A stretch of DNA of 64,000 nucleotides, from NCBI RefSeq assembly GCF_030295935.1, contig NZ_AP027362.1, positions 434,001-498,000 on the forward strand. The letters run 5' to 3'. The notes beneath the pieces are model-generated. The model did not search any database. It was given only the letters and a program-made list of their open reading frames with translations, and was not told the DNA's origin. This DNA is from Thalassotalea piscium. GTDB taxonomy: Bacteria; Pseudomonadota; Gammaproteobacteria; Enterobacterales; Alteromonadaceae. Positions within the stretch are counted from its first letter, which is position 1. Every line of letters begins with the position of its first letter. The position numbers and the translations under genes are program-made. Shown piece after piece: positions 17,175-27,337 of this stretch.

Positions 17175-17918
17175 TTACAGCTGTATGCCATGTTGCCATA
17201 GCGAATGCCAACGACTTTGTTGATAAGGCTTTAGTGGCGAAAGGGGGTTATCAGTTAACGCCTCGTTCATTACAGGTAAAATATGCACTACAATGTTTTT
17301 ATAATGTGGCACATTAAAATACAGCACTTGCGCCCCTGTTATTTGCTTCAAATGTTTTAATAAGGCGTTTACACTGTGTGCTTGCTCATTAGGGAGGTTT
17401 AGCGTTATTAACGTTTGCTCTTGCGTTTTATTAAGCACCATATTAACTAACCCAGATGAAATAACAGAGTCATTCATCGTTAAAAATACATCAATTATTA
17501 GCCAGTCAACGTTCACACAAGGTTGAGTTTTCAACCAGCATTCTGCGCCTTCGTTAATAATAGTTGTGTAATGCTGTGCAGGATTAAAAAAGCAATTAAA
17601 CGCATCAATTACACTTTTGTCTAACTCTAAGCTGGTAAAGTTACAGTGAGGTAGTAATTGCTTTATAAAGCGGATAAGCGCACCGCCACCTAGCCCTATT
17701 TCAAGAATATTGTGTGGTTTAAAAAACTGCAGCGGTAAAACCATAGCCAGCTGATGAGGCAATACAAGTTGGCAAGGGTGCCGCTTTAACATAATACTTT
17801 GCACCACATCGTTTAAGCTTAACCACCGATAATGGTTGCTTTCAGTAATAGTAAGTTGTTGCTGACCTGCTTTAAAGTAAATTATGCGTCCTTGTGCTAG
17901 ATGTTTCTGTAATTTCAT
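17175..17918 (-). CDS. Spermidine synthase-like methyltransferase-fold protein
   Basis: A 247-residue Rossmann-fold protein. NILEIGLGGGALIRFIKQLLP followed by FTSLELDKSVIDAFNCFF is the cofactor motif typical of spermidine synthase-like proteins. DWLIIDVF follows at the position of the catalytic aspartate region, but the full polyamine-binding site is not clear. No speD or polyamine gene is nearby, so it is more likely a member of the broad fused or orphan group of unknown substrate. Divergent from yiiD, with 44 bp between the starts. Confidence 0.7.
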   Translation of the reverse strand: MKLQKHLAQGRIIYFKAGQQQLTITESNHYRWLSLNDVVQSIMLKRHPCQLVLPHQLAMVLPLQFFKPHNILEIGLGGGALIRFIKQLLPHCNFTSLELDKSVIDAFNCFFNPAQHYTTIINEGAECWLKTQPCVNVDWLIIDVFLTMNDSVISSGLVNMVLNKTQEQTLITLNLPNEQAHSVNALLKHLKQITGAQVLYFNVPHYKNIVVHILPVMNEALTDNPLSPLKPYQQSRWHSLWQHGIQL

Positions 17919-17962
17919 TTAATATAGTTCAACTGATAAATAGTTATACTTAAGCTTAGTAG

Positions 17963-18862
17963 ATGATTGAATGTAGAGCGCCACAAAATCCGCAAGAATA
18001 TGAACAGTATTATCAACTACGCTGGCAAACGTTAAGAGCGCCTTGGCAGCAACCTTTAGGAAGTGAGCAAGATGAACTTGAAACACAGTCTGTTCACAGA
18101 ATGGTAATTAATGAGCAAGGCCAAGTTATTGCTATAGGACGATTGCACTTTACTAACCACAATAATGCACAAATTCGTTATATGGCGGTAGCAGACTCAT
18201 TTCACGGGCAAGGTTTAGGGCGTGTAATTATTGATGCGTTAGAGCAAGTCGCTAAAAAGTTTGGTGTCGCTACCATAACGCTCAATGCAAGAGAGCAAGC
18301 AGTAGGGTTTTATCAAAAATTAGGTTACCAAGGTGACCTAGTTTCACATGTGCTGTTTGGTGAAATTAAGCACATAGCCATGCATAAGCTACTTAAATCG
18401 GCAATAAGTAAACACCCGTTAGCAGTTAAAGAGCTTGAGCACACTTGGCATACCACTATTCCTATGAGCAAGGCAATGGGTATTAATATCACCTATTATG
18501 ATCAAAAAAAGCTTGTTACCACGTGCGATTTAAACATTAACAAAAACCTTCACAATACAATGTTCGCTGGTAGTATTTATACCCTAGCAACACTGGCTGG
18601 TTGGGGTTGGCTTGCTCTGCAGTTACATGAAAAGCAACTACAAGGCGACATAGTGTTAGCAGAAGCCGAAGTTAAATACCTATCGCCTGTAGAAGGGATA
18701 GCTTATGCTACCACCTCAGACAAAAATGAATTGTCAGAATTTACACGACTTAAAAATGGCCGAAACGAAAAAGTTACCCTAACCGTAAATATCACTAGCG
18801 GAGAAAAAGTCGCGGCACAATTTATTGCTACCTACGTAGTTAAAAACAGGAAAATGAACTGA
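17963..18862 (+). CDS. yiiD: Bifunctional GNAT acetyltransferase / hotdog thioesterase (YiiD family)
   Basis: A two-domain protein. Residues 1-140 are a GNAT domain with the acetyl-CoA loop SFHGQGLGRVIIDALEQ and NAREQAVGFYQKLGY. Residues 150-299 are a hotdog thioesterase-like domain (MFAGSIYTLATLAGWGW; VLAEAEVKYLSPVEG). E. coli YiiD has this layout and has been linked to fatty-acid initiation. The position after dtd matches E. coli, but a divergent gene intervenes here. Its stop overlaps the next ATG by one frame (TGATG). Confidence 0.85.
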   Translation: MIECRAPQNPQEYEQYYQLRWQTLRAPWQQPLGSEQDELETQSVHRMVINEQGQVIAIGRLHFTNHNNAQIRYMAVADSFHGQGLGRVIIDALEQVAKKFGVATITLNAREQAVGFYQKLGYQGDLVSHVLFGEIKHIAMHKLLKSAISKHPLAVKELEHTWHTTIPMSKAMGINITYYDQKKLVTTCDLNINKNLHNTMFAGSIYTLATLAGWGWLALQLHEKQLQGDIVLAEAEVKYLSPVEGIAYATTSDKNELSEFTRLKNGRNEKVTLTVNITSGEKVAAQFIATYVVKNRKMN

Positions 18863-19332
18863 TGTTAAAATATATAGTAATTATTATGCTAACGGTTATT
18901 TCTACCTATAGCGTGGCACAAAACACCGCTAGCCAAGTGCTTGATCAATATCATCAAGCCGCATCAGACGCTAATTTTGAACGTTACTTTAACACCATGG
19001 CAGACAATGCCATTATATTAGGTACAGACGGCACAGAGCGATGGACAAAAGAAACTTTTCAAGACTTTGTTGAGCCTTATTTTAGCAAGGGAAGAGGCTG
19101 GACTTATAAAGTGATTGAACGCAACTTAACAACTGCAAAAGCCGACCAAGTGATATTTTTTGATGAACTATTAATGAATGAAGCTTATGGTCATTGTCGA
19201 GGTAGCGGCGTGTTAATAAATACAGCCAATGGTTGGAAAATTTTACAATACAACTTAACCTTTGTTGTACCAAACGATGTTTCTTCTGAAGTTGTTACTT
19301 CAATTAAGCAGTTTCGTAAGCTAACTCACTAA
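18862..19332 (+). CDS. NTF2/SnoaL-like exported protein
   Basis: A 156-residue protein with a signal peptide (MLKYIVIIMLTVISTYSVAQ) and then one NTF2-like fold of the DUF4440/SnoaL type. Helix DQYHQAASDANFERYFNTMADNAIILGTDGTERW is followed by the typical beta-rich half (GHCRGSGVLINTANGWKILQYNLTF). Such domains can be enzymes or binding proteins, and the ligand is unknown. It overlaps the yiiD stop, so it is translationally coupled. Confidence 0.75.
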   Translation: MLKYIVIIMLTVISTYSVAQNTASQVLDQYHQAASDANFERYFNTMADNAIILGTDGTERWTKETFQDFVEPYFSKGRGWTYKVIERNLTTAKADQVIFFDELLMNEAYGHCRGSGVLINTANGWKILQYNLTFVVPNDVSSEVVTSIKQFRKLTH

Positions 19333-19346
19333 CAACAAGGCGCATA

Positions 19347-20183
19347 ATGTCTATAAATAAAAGTGTTGCCATTATTGGATGTGGTTGGTTGGGACAAGCA
19401 TTAACAATGCATTTATTGGCACATAACTATACGGTAGTGGGTACAGGTCAATCATTAGAACGGCTTACCCAAATATCAGCACTTGGGGCCATTGCAGAGC
19501 GTTTAGTGTTGCCGTTAAACACCGCAGATTCCAATACCTATCAATGCTTTAATTGTCAGACACTTGTAATTGCTATTACGCCGCAAATGCGCTCAGGAAA
19601 AACTGATTATGCACTAAAGTTAGCTCAAGTTGTGGCACACGCCAAAAAAGGCAACGTTAAACATATTATTTTAGTTAACAGCACCGCCATTTATGGCGGC
19701 TTAATCGGAGAAGTAACAGAAGATGCTAAATTAGACATAACACAAGCCAAAGTTGCACAACTGTATCAAGCTGAAAAGATAGTATTAGAAAGTGGCTTGG
19801 CAGCGGTTTCTTTAAGGGTAGCAGGTTTGGTTGGCCCTAATCGATTACCAGGTAATTTTTTTAAACAAGGGCGTGTGTTAACCGAGCCAAATGCTTACGT
19901 AAACCTTGTTCACCAAGCTGATGTAGTAACATGTATCGCTAAGATTATTGAACAACCTAATATTACAGGATGTTTTAATATTGCCAGTAACATGAAGGTG
20001 TTGAAGCAGCACTTTTATCAACAAGCAGCGGTAAGTATAGGAAATAATAAGCCCGAATTTGAACCAGCCGACAAAGAAACTAAAAGTAAGCGTGTAGTTA
20101 GTGATAAAATTAGACAGCTGTTATCATACCAATTTCAGTATGACGACTTGTTAGCTTGGCTTAATTCAACGGGTAATAAGTAA
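19347..20183 (+). CDS. NAD(P)-binding SDR/epimerase-like protein (YeeZ-like)
   Basis: A 278-residue protein. N-terminal Rossmann motif GCGWLGQAL (residues 11-19) and the late-strand HIILVNSTAIYGGLIGEVTE, where S-T-x2-Y-G marks an extended SDR/epimerase-like site. RVAGLVGPNRLPG is typical of YeeZ-type proteins. Substrate unknown. It starts 14 bp after the NTF2-like gene and probably closes the yiiD operon. Confidence 0.75.
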   Translation: MSINKSVAIIGCGWLGQALTMHLLAHNYTVVGTGQSLERLTQISALGAIAERLVLPLNTADSNTYQCFNCQTLVIAITPQMRSGKTDYALKLAQVVAHAKKGNVKHIILVNSTAIYGGLIGEVTEDAKLDITQAKVAQLYQAEKIVLESGLAAVSLRVAGLVGPNRLPGNFFKQGRVLTEPNAYVNLVHQADVVTCIAKIIEQPNITGCFNIASNMKVLKQHFYQQAAVSIGNNKPEFEPADKETKSKRVVSDKIRQLLSYQFQYDDLLAWLNSTGNK

Positions 20184-20242
20184 TCCTGTTATGCCTCTCT
20201 TACTTTTCAACTTTTTATATTTGGTTTAACTTTGGCATAACG

Positions 20243-20542
20243 ATGACAAAAAACACCCAGCGTTATTTACTTGTATTTTTAATTTTATGGCTGCATGTCA
20301 CAGTACTTGATTTGTTTTATGTAACCACCTCTAAAATTGTTTTTCTTTGGGAAGAAAACTTTGCCCCTTTAACCTTGGTAGTACATTTTGCAACGGCTCT
20401 AATCGCTACTTTATTTTATATTGGCATAAGTCATTATCGAGCTTATAGCGCCGTAAATAAACGACCTGTTAGCGACAAGTTTTGGTTAGCGAGTTCGTTC
20501 TTATTAGCAGGGCTAATAGCTTATTTTATTTGGTTTATTTAA
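20243..20542 (+). CDS. Hypothetical small membrane protein, 99 aa
   Basis: Three hydrophobic segments: YLLVFLILWLHVTVLDLFY, LTLVVHFATALIATLFYIG and FWLASSFLLAGLIAYFIWF, with short polar loops. No family is recognised. It follows the SDR gene by 60 bp on the same strand. The upstream region is AT-rich and there is only a weak ribosome site before ATG 20243. Confidence 0.6.
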   Translation: MTKNTQRYLLVFLILWLHVTVLDLFYVTTSKIVFLWEENFAPLTLVVHFATALIATLFYIGISHYRAYSAVNKRPVSDKFWLASSFLLAGLIAYFIWFI

Positions 20543-20651
20543 TGCTGAGAGCCCAATTATTCAAAACCAGTAATAGTATTTCGATTAACTGATCATTTAT
20601 TGATTATTTGGTTGATCTTCAATTATTACGTATCATTAATTCGGAGGTTGC

Positions 20652-21056
20652 GTGGATCCTGAACTAGAGTATAAATTTTCTTTCTACCCTATAGAGGCTC
20701 AAAGGCAGCTTGATAATATTCGCCGCCTAATTTTTACCGTCGCCGAAGAAAACGGTTTAGGTGAAGTTGAAGAGGCTTGCAAGTGGGGTGAGGCCAGCTA
20801 CCTTGTTAAAGGTGGTAGTACAATTCGAATAGACTGGAAATCCAAAGACTCTGATGTCATAAAGGTTTACTTTCATTGCCAGACAACTTTGATCGATACT
20901 TTCAAAGAAATTTATCACGATGATTTTGAATATGAAGGAAAAAGAGCAATTGTTATTCCTCTAGATGCTAAAGTTGAACAAGGGCCATTGGGGCATTGTA
21001 TCGGATTAGCACTTAAGTACCACAGTGTGAAACACCTACCGTTACTTGGATCGTAG
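20652..21056 (+). CDS. DUF1801 domain-containing protein
   Basis: A 134-residue YdhG-like protein of the DUF1801 family. The conserved region is ACKWGEASYLVKGGSTIRIDWK followed by VKVYFHCQTTLIDTFKE. The biochemical function is not established. It starts at GTG 20652, supported by GGAGG seven bases upstream. A stand-alone gene between the small membrane protein and the convergent SPFH operon. Confidence 0.8.
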   Translation: MDPELEYKFSFYPIEAQRQLDNIRRLIFTVAEENGLGEVEEACKWGEASYLVKGGSTIRIDWKSKDSDVIKVYFHCQTTLIDTFKEIYHDDFEYEGKRAIVIPLDAKVEQGPLGHCIGLALKYHSVKHLPLLGS

Positions 21057-21126
21057 ATCACAGGCACTTTTTAGTAACAGCAAAAGAGCGAATAGCAATA
21101 TCGTAGTATGTGCGGTTAGAGTAAAT

Positions 21127-21162
21127 TTAAAAAACACTCCCGGCATAACTCAACCGAGAGTG
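21127..21162 (-). terminator. Terminator of the NfeD-SPFH operon
   Basis: Read on the minus strand: GCACTCTCGG, a 10-base loop, CCGGGAGTG and then a T6 run. It lies 10 bp after the stop of the second SPFH gene. Confidence 0.8.
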
Positions 21163-21171
21163 CTTAATTGG

Positions 21172-22107
21172 TTATTTTTTATCTAAGCCAAGGGTGTTAA
21201 TCCATTGATTAAAGTCGAGTAAATTATTTGGTAAAATAATTTTTCTGTCTTTGCGACTTAAACCTTTTAACTTGTCTAAATATTGCTCGCTAAGTTGCAT
21301 GTTTAATGCTTCTTCGCCACCTGGCTGTTCAATCGACTGAGCAATTCTTCGAATAGATTCGCCTGTTGCTTTAGCAATAGCGATAATTTCTTCTGCCTTA
21401 CCTTCTGCAGAGTTAATTTGTCGTTGCTTCTCACCTTCAGAAATATTGATCATTTCTGTCATTTGACCTTCAGAACGATTAATACGACTTGCTTTGTCAC
21501 CTAAACTTTTGGCTAAAATTGCGCGGCGTTCACGTTCAGCAGTTACTTGCAATTCCATGGCGTTCTTAACAGTTAAAGGAGGGGTGATATTTTTAATCTC
21601 GTAGCGATGCACGCGTACACCCCATGCCTCACCTGCTTTGTCTAACACTTCTACAACTTTAGCACTGATTATGTCTCGTTCTTCAAAGGTGCGGTCAAGT
21701 TCTAAGGTACCAATAACCGAACGGGTAGTAGTTTGGGCAAGTTGCATTGCGGCAAAGCGGTAATCGGTAATACCATAGCTTGCTTTTAACGGGTCAGTTA
21801 TTTGTATATAAATTACGCCATCTACTTCAACGTTTACTTCATCCATCGAGAAACATTCTTGTGGTGGTACATCAATTGTTTCTTCTTTCAGGTCTTGTAT
21901 AAATGCAACACGGTCGATAAAAGGGAGTAAAACATGAAACCCTGCTTCTAGGGTGCATTTGTATTTCCCTAATCGCTCTACTACGTATGCTGATTGTGTT
22001 GGCACTAAACAAATTGCTTGAATAAACTTAAAGGCCAAAAACAAAAAGATTGAAGCCCAAATAATTAATACAAATATTTCTAATGGTTCTGCGCTAAGTG
22101 GATTCAT
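21172..22107 (-). CDS. SPFH/stomatin-like membrane protein (QmcA family)
   Basis: A 311-residue protein: one N-terminal membrane helix (about 8-30), then an SPFH band-7 domain (VVERLGKYKCTLEAGFHVLLPFID), then a long charged coiled coil (about 185-260; AERERRAILAKSLGD, SEGEKQRQINSAEGKAEEI). Such proteins form detergent-resistant ring assemblies in the inner membrane, often with NfeD partners or FtsH. It is paralogous to the next gene upstream; stop and start overlap by 1 bp. Third gene of the NfeD operon. Confidence 0.88.
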   Translation of the reverse strand: MNPLSAEPLEIFVLIIWASIFLFLAFKFIQAICLVPTQSAYVVERLGKYKCTLEAGFHVLLPFIDRVAFIQDLKEETIDVPPQECFSMDEVNVEVDGVIYIQITDPLKASYGITDYRFAAMQLAQTTTRSVIGTLELDRTFEERDIISAKVVEVLDKAGEAWGVRVHRYEIKNITPPLTVKNAMELQVTAERERRAILAKSLGDKASRINRSEGQMTEMINISEGEKQRQINSAEGKAEEIIAIAKATGESIRRIAQSIEQPGGEEALNMQLSEQYLDKLKGLSRKDRKIILPNNLLDFNQWINTLGLDKK

Positions 22108-23024
22108 TATTTTGCTTCCTGAACTTGTTGTGTTACTTGTTCCATACCGTTAAAAAAACCTTCTAATTTAGCCACTTCTGTCGGTAAAACAGAGATGTCG
22201 GCGGTATTTAATATTTTGCCTGTTTCTTTAATGAATTGCTCCATTAACCGCATTTTAATAGCTTTGTTACCACCTGGTACAGAAGCCGCCTGCGCGATAA
22301 TATCCATGCCTTCGGCTGTTGCTTTGGTGATTATTTCGATTTCTTTAGCACGACCATGAGCGACATTAATTTGTCTTTGCTTATCGCCTTCAGATAAGTT
22401 TATCGCCTCTTGTCGTTCACCTTCAGATAAGTTTATTGTTGATTCTTTTTGTGCTTCAGCTAAGGTGATTTCGGCACGCTTTTGTCGTTCTGCTTCCATT
22501 TGTTTTTCTAAGGTATGCACAACATTTGCTGACGGGGTTATATTTCTTACTTCGTAACGCAATACTTTAATACCCCATGGATCTGACGCTTTGTCAATTT
22601 CACGTACTATAGTCTCGTTTAGTGTGTCTCGTTCGGAAAAGGTCTGGCTTAAGCCTAGCTTGCCTATTTCTGAGCGCATGGTGGTTTGTGCTAAATTAAT
22701 GCCCGCACGTCGGTAGTCTTCAATACCGTAACTGGCTTTTGCACCGTCCATTACTTGAATGTAAACTAAACCGTCAACATCTATTTGAATGTTATCTTTA
22801 GAAATACAACTTTGTGACGGAATATCCAGTACTTGCTCGCGGGTTTCATGTCGGTAAGCGACGCGATCAAAGAAAGGGATCAAAAAATGCAAACCAGGTT
22901 GCATTACCGCGCGAAATTTTCCTAGTCGTTCAATTACGCATACTTCACGCATGGGAACAATAAGAACAAGCTTGAGTACTATGACTAATAGCCCAAGAAA
23001 AATAAAAGTGATAGTTGCTAGCAT
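22107..23024 (-). CDS. SPFH/paraslipin-like membrane protein
   Basis: A 305-residue protein of the same layout as its downstream neighbour: N-terminal membrane helix, SPFH domain (VIERLGKFRAVMQPGLHFLIPFFD), then a coiled coil with repeated INLSEG / AINLSEGDKQRQINVAHGRAKEIEII. It likely hetero-oligomerises with the second SPFH protein. Located 58 bp after nfeD, the standard stomatin-NfeD pairing. Confidence 0.88.
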   Translation of the reverse strand: MLATITFIFLGLLVIVLKLVLIVPMREVCVIERLGKFRAVMQPGLHFLIPFFDRVAYRHETREQVLDIPSQSCISKDNIQIDVDGLVYIQVMDGAKASYGIEDYRRAGINLAQTTMRSEIGKLGLSQTFSERDTLNETIVREIDKASDPWGIKVLRYEVRNITPSANVVHTLEKQMEAERQKRAEITLAEAQKESTINLSEGERQEAINLSEGDKQRQINVAHGRAKEIEIITKATAEGMDIIAQAASVPGGNKAIKMRLMEQFIKETGKILNTADISVLPTEVAKLEGFFNGMEQVTQQVQEAK

Positions 23025-23082
23025 AAAAACTCCTTGCGTTATGCTGTGCCGAAATGGCGTTTGTTATTGTTATTGATTAGTG

Positions 23083-23544
23083 TTAAAGCTTAATATTACT
23101 TGGCTCTACTACTAATGAGATATTTTCTTTACAAATAATCGTTACTTTAGAGCCTTTGGCTATTTCAGAGCCGTCACCTAGTGCACTCCAAGTGGTTCCT
23201 TGAAATATCACACGCCCAGCGGTTATTCCTGGGCCTATACTCTCAATAACTTCAACCTCTTTTCCATACATATCGAGTTCATCATCAACGTTATTTATCG
23301 ATTGCTCACCCTGAAAAAATTTATCGGTAACAAAGTAAAGTGCAAATAGGAGAATTGATGCGCAGATAAACCAAGTGGTAAGCGTTAACACCCATGTGTC
23401 TAGCCATTGCTGGTGAACACCAAGTGATACTAATACTGAGGCGATAGCAAGGTTAAGTAAAATACCGCCAGGAATAAATATTTCTAAAAAAGCAAAAATA
23501 ACGGCTAGCACTAACCATGTTTGAAAAAATAAGATGTATTCCAT
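23083..23544 (-). CDS. NfeD family membrane protein (short form)
   Basis: A 153-residue protein: about three membrane helices (1-75), then a C-terminal OB-fold domain (about 90-150; GKEVEVIESIGPGITAGRVIFQGTTWSALG). The OB domain of NfeD contacts SPFH partners. No serine-protease domain is present, so this is the short form. First gene of the operon with two SPFH genes. Confidence 0.88.
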   Translation of the reverse strand: MEYILFFQTWLVLAVIFAFLEIFIPGGILLNLAIASVLVSLGVHQQWLDTWVLTLTTWFICASILLFALYFVTDKFFQGEQSINNVDDELDMYGKEVEVIESIGPGITAGRVIFQGTTWSALGDGSEIAKGSKVTIICKENISLVVEPSNIKL

Positions 23545-23726
23545 TATTTATACCCTCTGTGAGCAATTGGTTAACATAATTATGCTCTTTTTTATTATTA
23601 CACTACTGAGGACGTTAGCCGAATAATTTAGCTAAGAGGCTTAGTTTATACCAATATCAATAACTATGTGATCATTTCTACCGGCTAAACCAATCAACTA
23701 CTGCGTTATTTATTTTATAATTATCA

Positions 23727-23772
23727 CTACATGGATGTAGCTTATGTGGACAATGCAGGAGCATTATTGTCC
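23727..23772. repeat. Solitary double-hairpin repeat
   Basis: CTACATGGATGTAG (23727-23740, perfect 6-bp stem) is followed by GGACAATGC-AGGA-GCATTATTGTCC (23748-23772), a second stem-loop with AGGA in its loop. The layout matches the unit of the 47-bp array at 13556. It lies in a 525-bp intergenic stretch (23545-24069) that otherwise shows only AT-rich DNA and the hutH terminator. Confidence 0.6.
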
Positions 23773-23997
23773 TGAACAATTAGTTATGTAAATAAACGCC
23801 TGTATTTGACTATTTTCACTGCGTATAAAGTAGATCACTTAATTAATGAAACTGGTCTAAATAGCTTAGCTAAGTATTTTCACTCAGTACTTTCACTCAG
23901 TACACTAGCTTATTAATAGCAGTTAACTTTGTGGGGATAACGTTAGCAGTCATGACATATTATGTCAATAGGGCGTTTCAATTTATACTGCAAAATA

Positions 23998-24032
23998 AAA
24001 AAGTGCCAGCAATTTATTTGCTGGCACTTACT
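23998..24032 (-). terminator. Terminator of hutH
   Basis: Minus-strand stem AAGTGCCAGCAA / TTGCTGGCACTT followed by T-rich DNA (plus-strand AAAATAAAAAAG). It lies about 40 bp after the hutH stop, at the end of the hutCUH operon. Confidence 0.85.
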
Positions 24033-24069
24033 TTTGACTCTTAGTATTGTTTCTTGCTGTAAAGAAGAA

Positions 24070-25617
24070 CTATGAAAAACTAGGTAGTAGACCGGTAGGT
24101 ATTAACTCATTTAAATCACCTTCGCCAATAATACCTGCTGCTTCTGCGATATCAGGTGCAAAGTATCTGTCTTTATCATAGAAAGACACATATTCACGTA
24201 GTATTGCTTTTGCTTGCTCTACTTTTAGTGCGCCTTTTAATGGTGCTCTAAAGTCTAGCCCTTGTGCGGCAGCTAAGTATTCTACCGCTAAAACACCTGT
24301 TGTGTTTTCGGCCATATCAGTTAAACGACGACCAGCAAAGCACGCCATCGACACATGGTCTTCTTGGTTGGCTGATGTTGGTAAGCTGTCAACTGAAGCG
24401 GGATGCGCTAAGGTTTTATTTTCAGACGCTAAAGCTGCTGATGTTACTTGTGCGATCATAAAACCAGAGTTTACGCCGCCATTTTCAACTAAAAATGGTG
24501 GAAGTTTACTTAAGTTAGCATCAATGAGTAATGCCATACGACGCTCAGACAATGAACCAATTTCTGCAATGGCTAACGCTAAGTTGTCTGCCGCCATGGC
24601 AACAGGTTCAGCATGGAAATTACCTGCAGAAATGAAGTCACCTTCGTTTGCAAATACAAGTGGGTTGTCTGTAACACCATTGGCTTCTACGTGTAATACT
24701 TCGGCAGCTTGACGAATTTGGGTTAAACATGCACCCATTACTTGTGGCTGACAACGCAATGAGTATGGATCTTGCACTTTTTCACAGTCAATGTGCGATG
24801 AACCAATTTCTGAGTTATCATCTAAAATAGCGCGATAAGCTGTTGCCGCATCTATTTGACCTTTTTGACCGCGAACTTGATGTACACGATCATCAAATGG
24901 TGCACGACTGCCTAATGCCGCTTCAACAGACATTGACCCAATGACTACACCTGCAGCAAATAAATCTTCAGCGTAAAATAACCCTTCTAATGAAAATGCT
25001 GTTGACGCTTGTGTACCGTTTAATAATGCTAAGCCTTCTTTGGCAGCAAGAGTAATAGGTTCAAGCCCGGCAATTTTTAATCCATCAACCGCTGGAATAA
25101 TGTCATCATTGTAAGAGACTTCACCTTCACCTAATAAAGGCAATACCATGTGCGATAAAGGCGCTAAATCACCAGAGGCACCCACAGAGCCTTTTTTAGG
25201 AACGCAAGGGTAAACCTCTGCGTTTAGTAGCGCTATTAACGCCTGAATAACTTCTAAACGAATGCCAGAATAACCGCGAGATAATGAATTGATTTTTAAT
25301 ACCATCATTAAGCGTACGGTAGCGTCTTCCATGTATTCGCCATAGCCTGCTGAGTGCGAAAGCACAATAGATCGTTGTAATAACTCTAACTCTTCTTCTT
25401 TAATGCGAGTGCTAGCTAATAAACCAAAACCTGTATTAATGCCATAAACTACTTGGTTCTTTTTAATGACATTTTGTACGGCTTCTGCACTTTTATTTAT
25501 ACCGTCAAAGGCACTTTCATCTAAGCTATATTCAATGCCATCAAACTTAGAAACAGCACGTAATTGTGCCAAGGTTAATTGCCCCGGTACTATATTTAAC
25601 TTGTTTATATCATTCAT
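24070..25617 (-). CDS. hutH: Histidine ammonia-lyase
   Basis: First enzyme of histidine catabolism; converts L-histidine to urocanate and ammonia in the cytoplasm. The 515 residues are normal. The MIO cofactor is made from Ala-Ser-Gly in [15 protein letters not shown] (about residue 145). GINTGFG and [11 protein letters not shown] are also family marks. Start and hutU stop overlap by one base (TAATG), showing translational coupling. Last gene of hutC-hutU-hutH. Confidence 0.98.
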   Translation of the reverse strand: MNDINKLNIVPGQLTLAQLRAVSKFDGIEYSLDESAFDGINKSAEAVQNVIKKNQVVYGINTGFGLLASTRIKEEELELLQRSIVLSHSAGYGEYMEDATVRLMMVLKINSLSRGYSGIRLEVIQALIALLNAEVYPCVPKKGSVGASGDLAPLSHMVLPLLGEGEVSYNDDIIPAVDGLKIAGLEPITLAAKEGLALLNGTQASTAFSLEGLFYAEDLFAAGVVIGSMSVEAALGSRAPFDDRVHQVRGQKGQIDAATAYRAILDDNSEIGSSHIDCEKVQDPYSLRCQPQVMGACLTQIRQAAEVLHVEANGVTDNPLVFANEGDFISAGNFHAEPVAMAADNLALAIAEIGSLSERRMALLIDANLSKLPPFLVENGGVNSGFMIAQVTSAALASENKTLAHPASVDSLPTSANQEDHVSMACFAGRRLTDMAENTTGVLAVEYLAAAQGLDFRAPLKGALKVEQAKAILREYVSFYDKDRYFAPDIAEAAGIIGEGDLNELIPTGLLPSFS

Positions 25618-27317
25618 TATTTTATTCCTCTTTTACCGTTGGCACCGTCTATCATTGGTAAGTCTAGACCTTGTTCTTTTGCGCAGTTAATTGCAATGTC
25701 ATACCCTGCGTCAGCGTGGCGCATTACGCCAGTACCTGGGTCGTTCCATAGTACTCGGGCTAATCTTTTTTCAGCTGCCTCTGTGCCGTCTGCAACAATC
25801 ACAACACCAGAGTGTTGGCTAAAGCCCATACCTACACCACCACCATGGTGTAAGCTTACCCACGTTGCACCACCAGAGGTTGATAATAAGGCATTAAGTA
25901 AAGGCCAGTCTGAAACAGCATCTGAACCGTCTTTCATACTTTCAGTTTCACGGTTGGGAGAGGCAACAGAGCCTGAGTCTAAATGGTCGCGACCAATAAC
26001 CACTGGCGCTGAAAGTTCACCACTTTTTACCATATCGTTAAAGGCAACAGCCAAACGAGCGCGATCCTTTAAACCCACCCAACAGATTCGAGCCGGCAAA
26101 CCTTGAAAGGCTATGCGCTCACGTGCCATATCTAACCAGTTGTGAAGGTGAGGGTTGTCAGGTATTAACTCTTTAACTTTAGCATCGGTTTTATAAATGT
26201 CTTCAGGATCACCCGATAAAGCAACCCAGCGAAATGGTCCAATTCCTTCACAAAATAATGGACGAACATAGGCGGGTACAAAGCCTGGAAAGTCGAATGC
26301 ATTGGTAACACCTTCTTCTAACGCCATTTGACGAATATTATTACCGTAGTCTGTGGTTGCAGCTCCTGCACTTTGTAGGTCTAGCATTGCTTGTACTTGT
26401 ACTGCCATTGACTGTTTTGCAGCTTTTACAACAGCAGCTTCATCTTTCAAGCGCATTTGTGCGGCATGGTCCATGGTCCAACCCTGTGGTAAATAGCCAT
26501 TAAGTGGATCATGAGCTGAGGTTTGGTCGGTTACTACATCAGGGGTGATGCCACGTTTAACTAATTCTGGAAATATGTCTGCAGCATTGCCTAAAAGGCC
26601 AACTGAAATAGCTTCACCTTTTGCATTGGCTGTGTTGATAATGGCTAATGCTTCGTCTAATGTTTTTGCTTTTTTATCTACGTAACGTGTTTTGATACGA
26701 AAATCGATACGGGTTTCGTCACATTCAACCACTAAAGCTGAAAATCCTGCCATTGTTGCTGCAAGTGGCTGAGCACCGCCCATACCACCTAAACCACCAG
26801 TTAGTACCCACTTACCTTTGGCACTTCCTCCAAAGTGTTGTTTTGCCATAGCAACAAATGTTTCATAAGTACCTTGAACGATTCCTTGCGAACCAATATA
26901 AATCCAAGAGCCTGCAGTCATTTGACCGTACATCATTAGCCCTTGCTTATCTAACTCATTAAAGTGCTCCCAGTTTGCCCAATTAGGTACAAGATTTGAG
27001 TTGGCAATTAACACGCGCGGCGCATCGCTATGGGTACGAAATACGCCAACAGGCTTACCTGATTGTACTAATAGGGTTTCGTCATCTTCTAGACGGTCAA
27101 GCGTTTCTACTATTTTGTCGTAGCATTCCCAGTCTCTTGCTGCGCGGCCAATACCACCATAAACAACAAGGGATTGCGGGTGCTCTGCCACTTCTTCATC
27201 AAGGTTATTCATTAACATGCGTTTAGCGGCTTCTGTTAACCAACTTTTGGCAGTGATTTTACTACCACGTGCGGCGCGAATTTTTCTACTTTCATCAATA
27301 CGTTTGTCGATAGTCAT
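25617..27317 (-). CDS. hutU: Urocanate hydratase
   Basis: Converts urocanate to imidazolonepropionate with tightly bound NAD+. The N-terminal signature is [24 protein letters not shown]; the NAD-binding [13 protein letters not shown] lies near residue 170, and the C-terminal region ends with the [15 protein letters not shown] block. The frame is open to a TTG at 27341, but ATG 27317 has AGGA 7 bases upstream and fits the family, giving 566 aa. Second gene of the hut operon. Confidence 0.97.
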   Translation of the reverse strand: MTIDKRIDESRKIRAARGSKITAKSWLTEAAKRMLMNNLDEEVAEHPQSLVVYGGIGRAARDWECYDKIVETLDRLEDDETLLVQSGKPVGVFRTHSDAPRVLIANSNLVPNWANWEHFNELDKQGLMMYGQMTAGSWIYIGSQGIVQGTYETFVAMAKQHFGGSAKGKWVLTGGLGGMGGAQPLAATMAGFSALVVECDETRIDFRIKTRYVDKKAKTLDEALAIINTANAKGEAISVGLLGNAADIFPELVKRGITPDVVTDQTSAHDPLNGYLPQGWTMDHAAQMRLKDEAAVVKAAKQSMAVQVQAMLDLQSAGAATTDYGNNIRQMALEEGVTNAFDFPGFVPAYVRPLFCEGIGPFRWVALSGDPEDIYKTDAKVKELIPDNPHLHNWLDMARERIAFQGLPARICWVGLKDRARLAVAFNDMVKSGELSAPVVIGRDHLDSGSVASPNRETESMKDGSDAVSDWPLLNALLSTSGGATWVSLHHGGGVGMGFSQHSGVVIVADGTEAAEKRLARVLWNDPGTGVMRHADAGYDIAINCAKEQGLDLPMIDGANGKRGIK

Positions 27318-27337
27318 GGCTGTTCCTAATTTAGTGT

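Noticed and set aside
24302-24712. 136-codon ORF opposite hutH
   Set aside because: A shadow of hutH codon usage; hutH is unmistakable.
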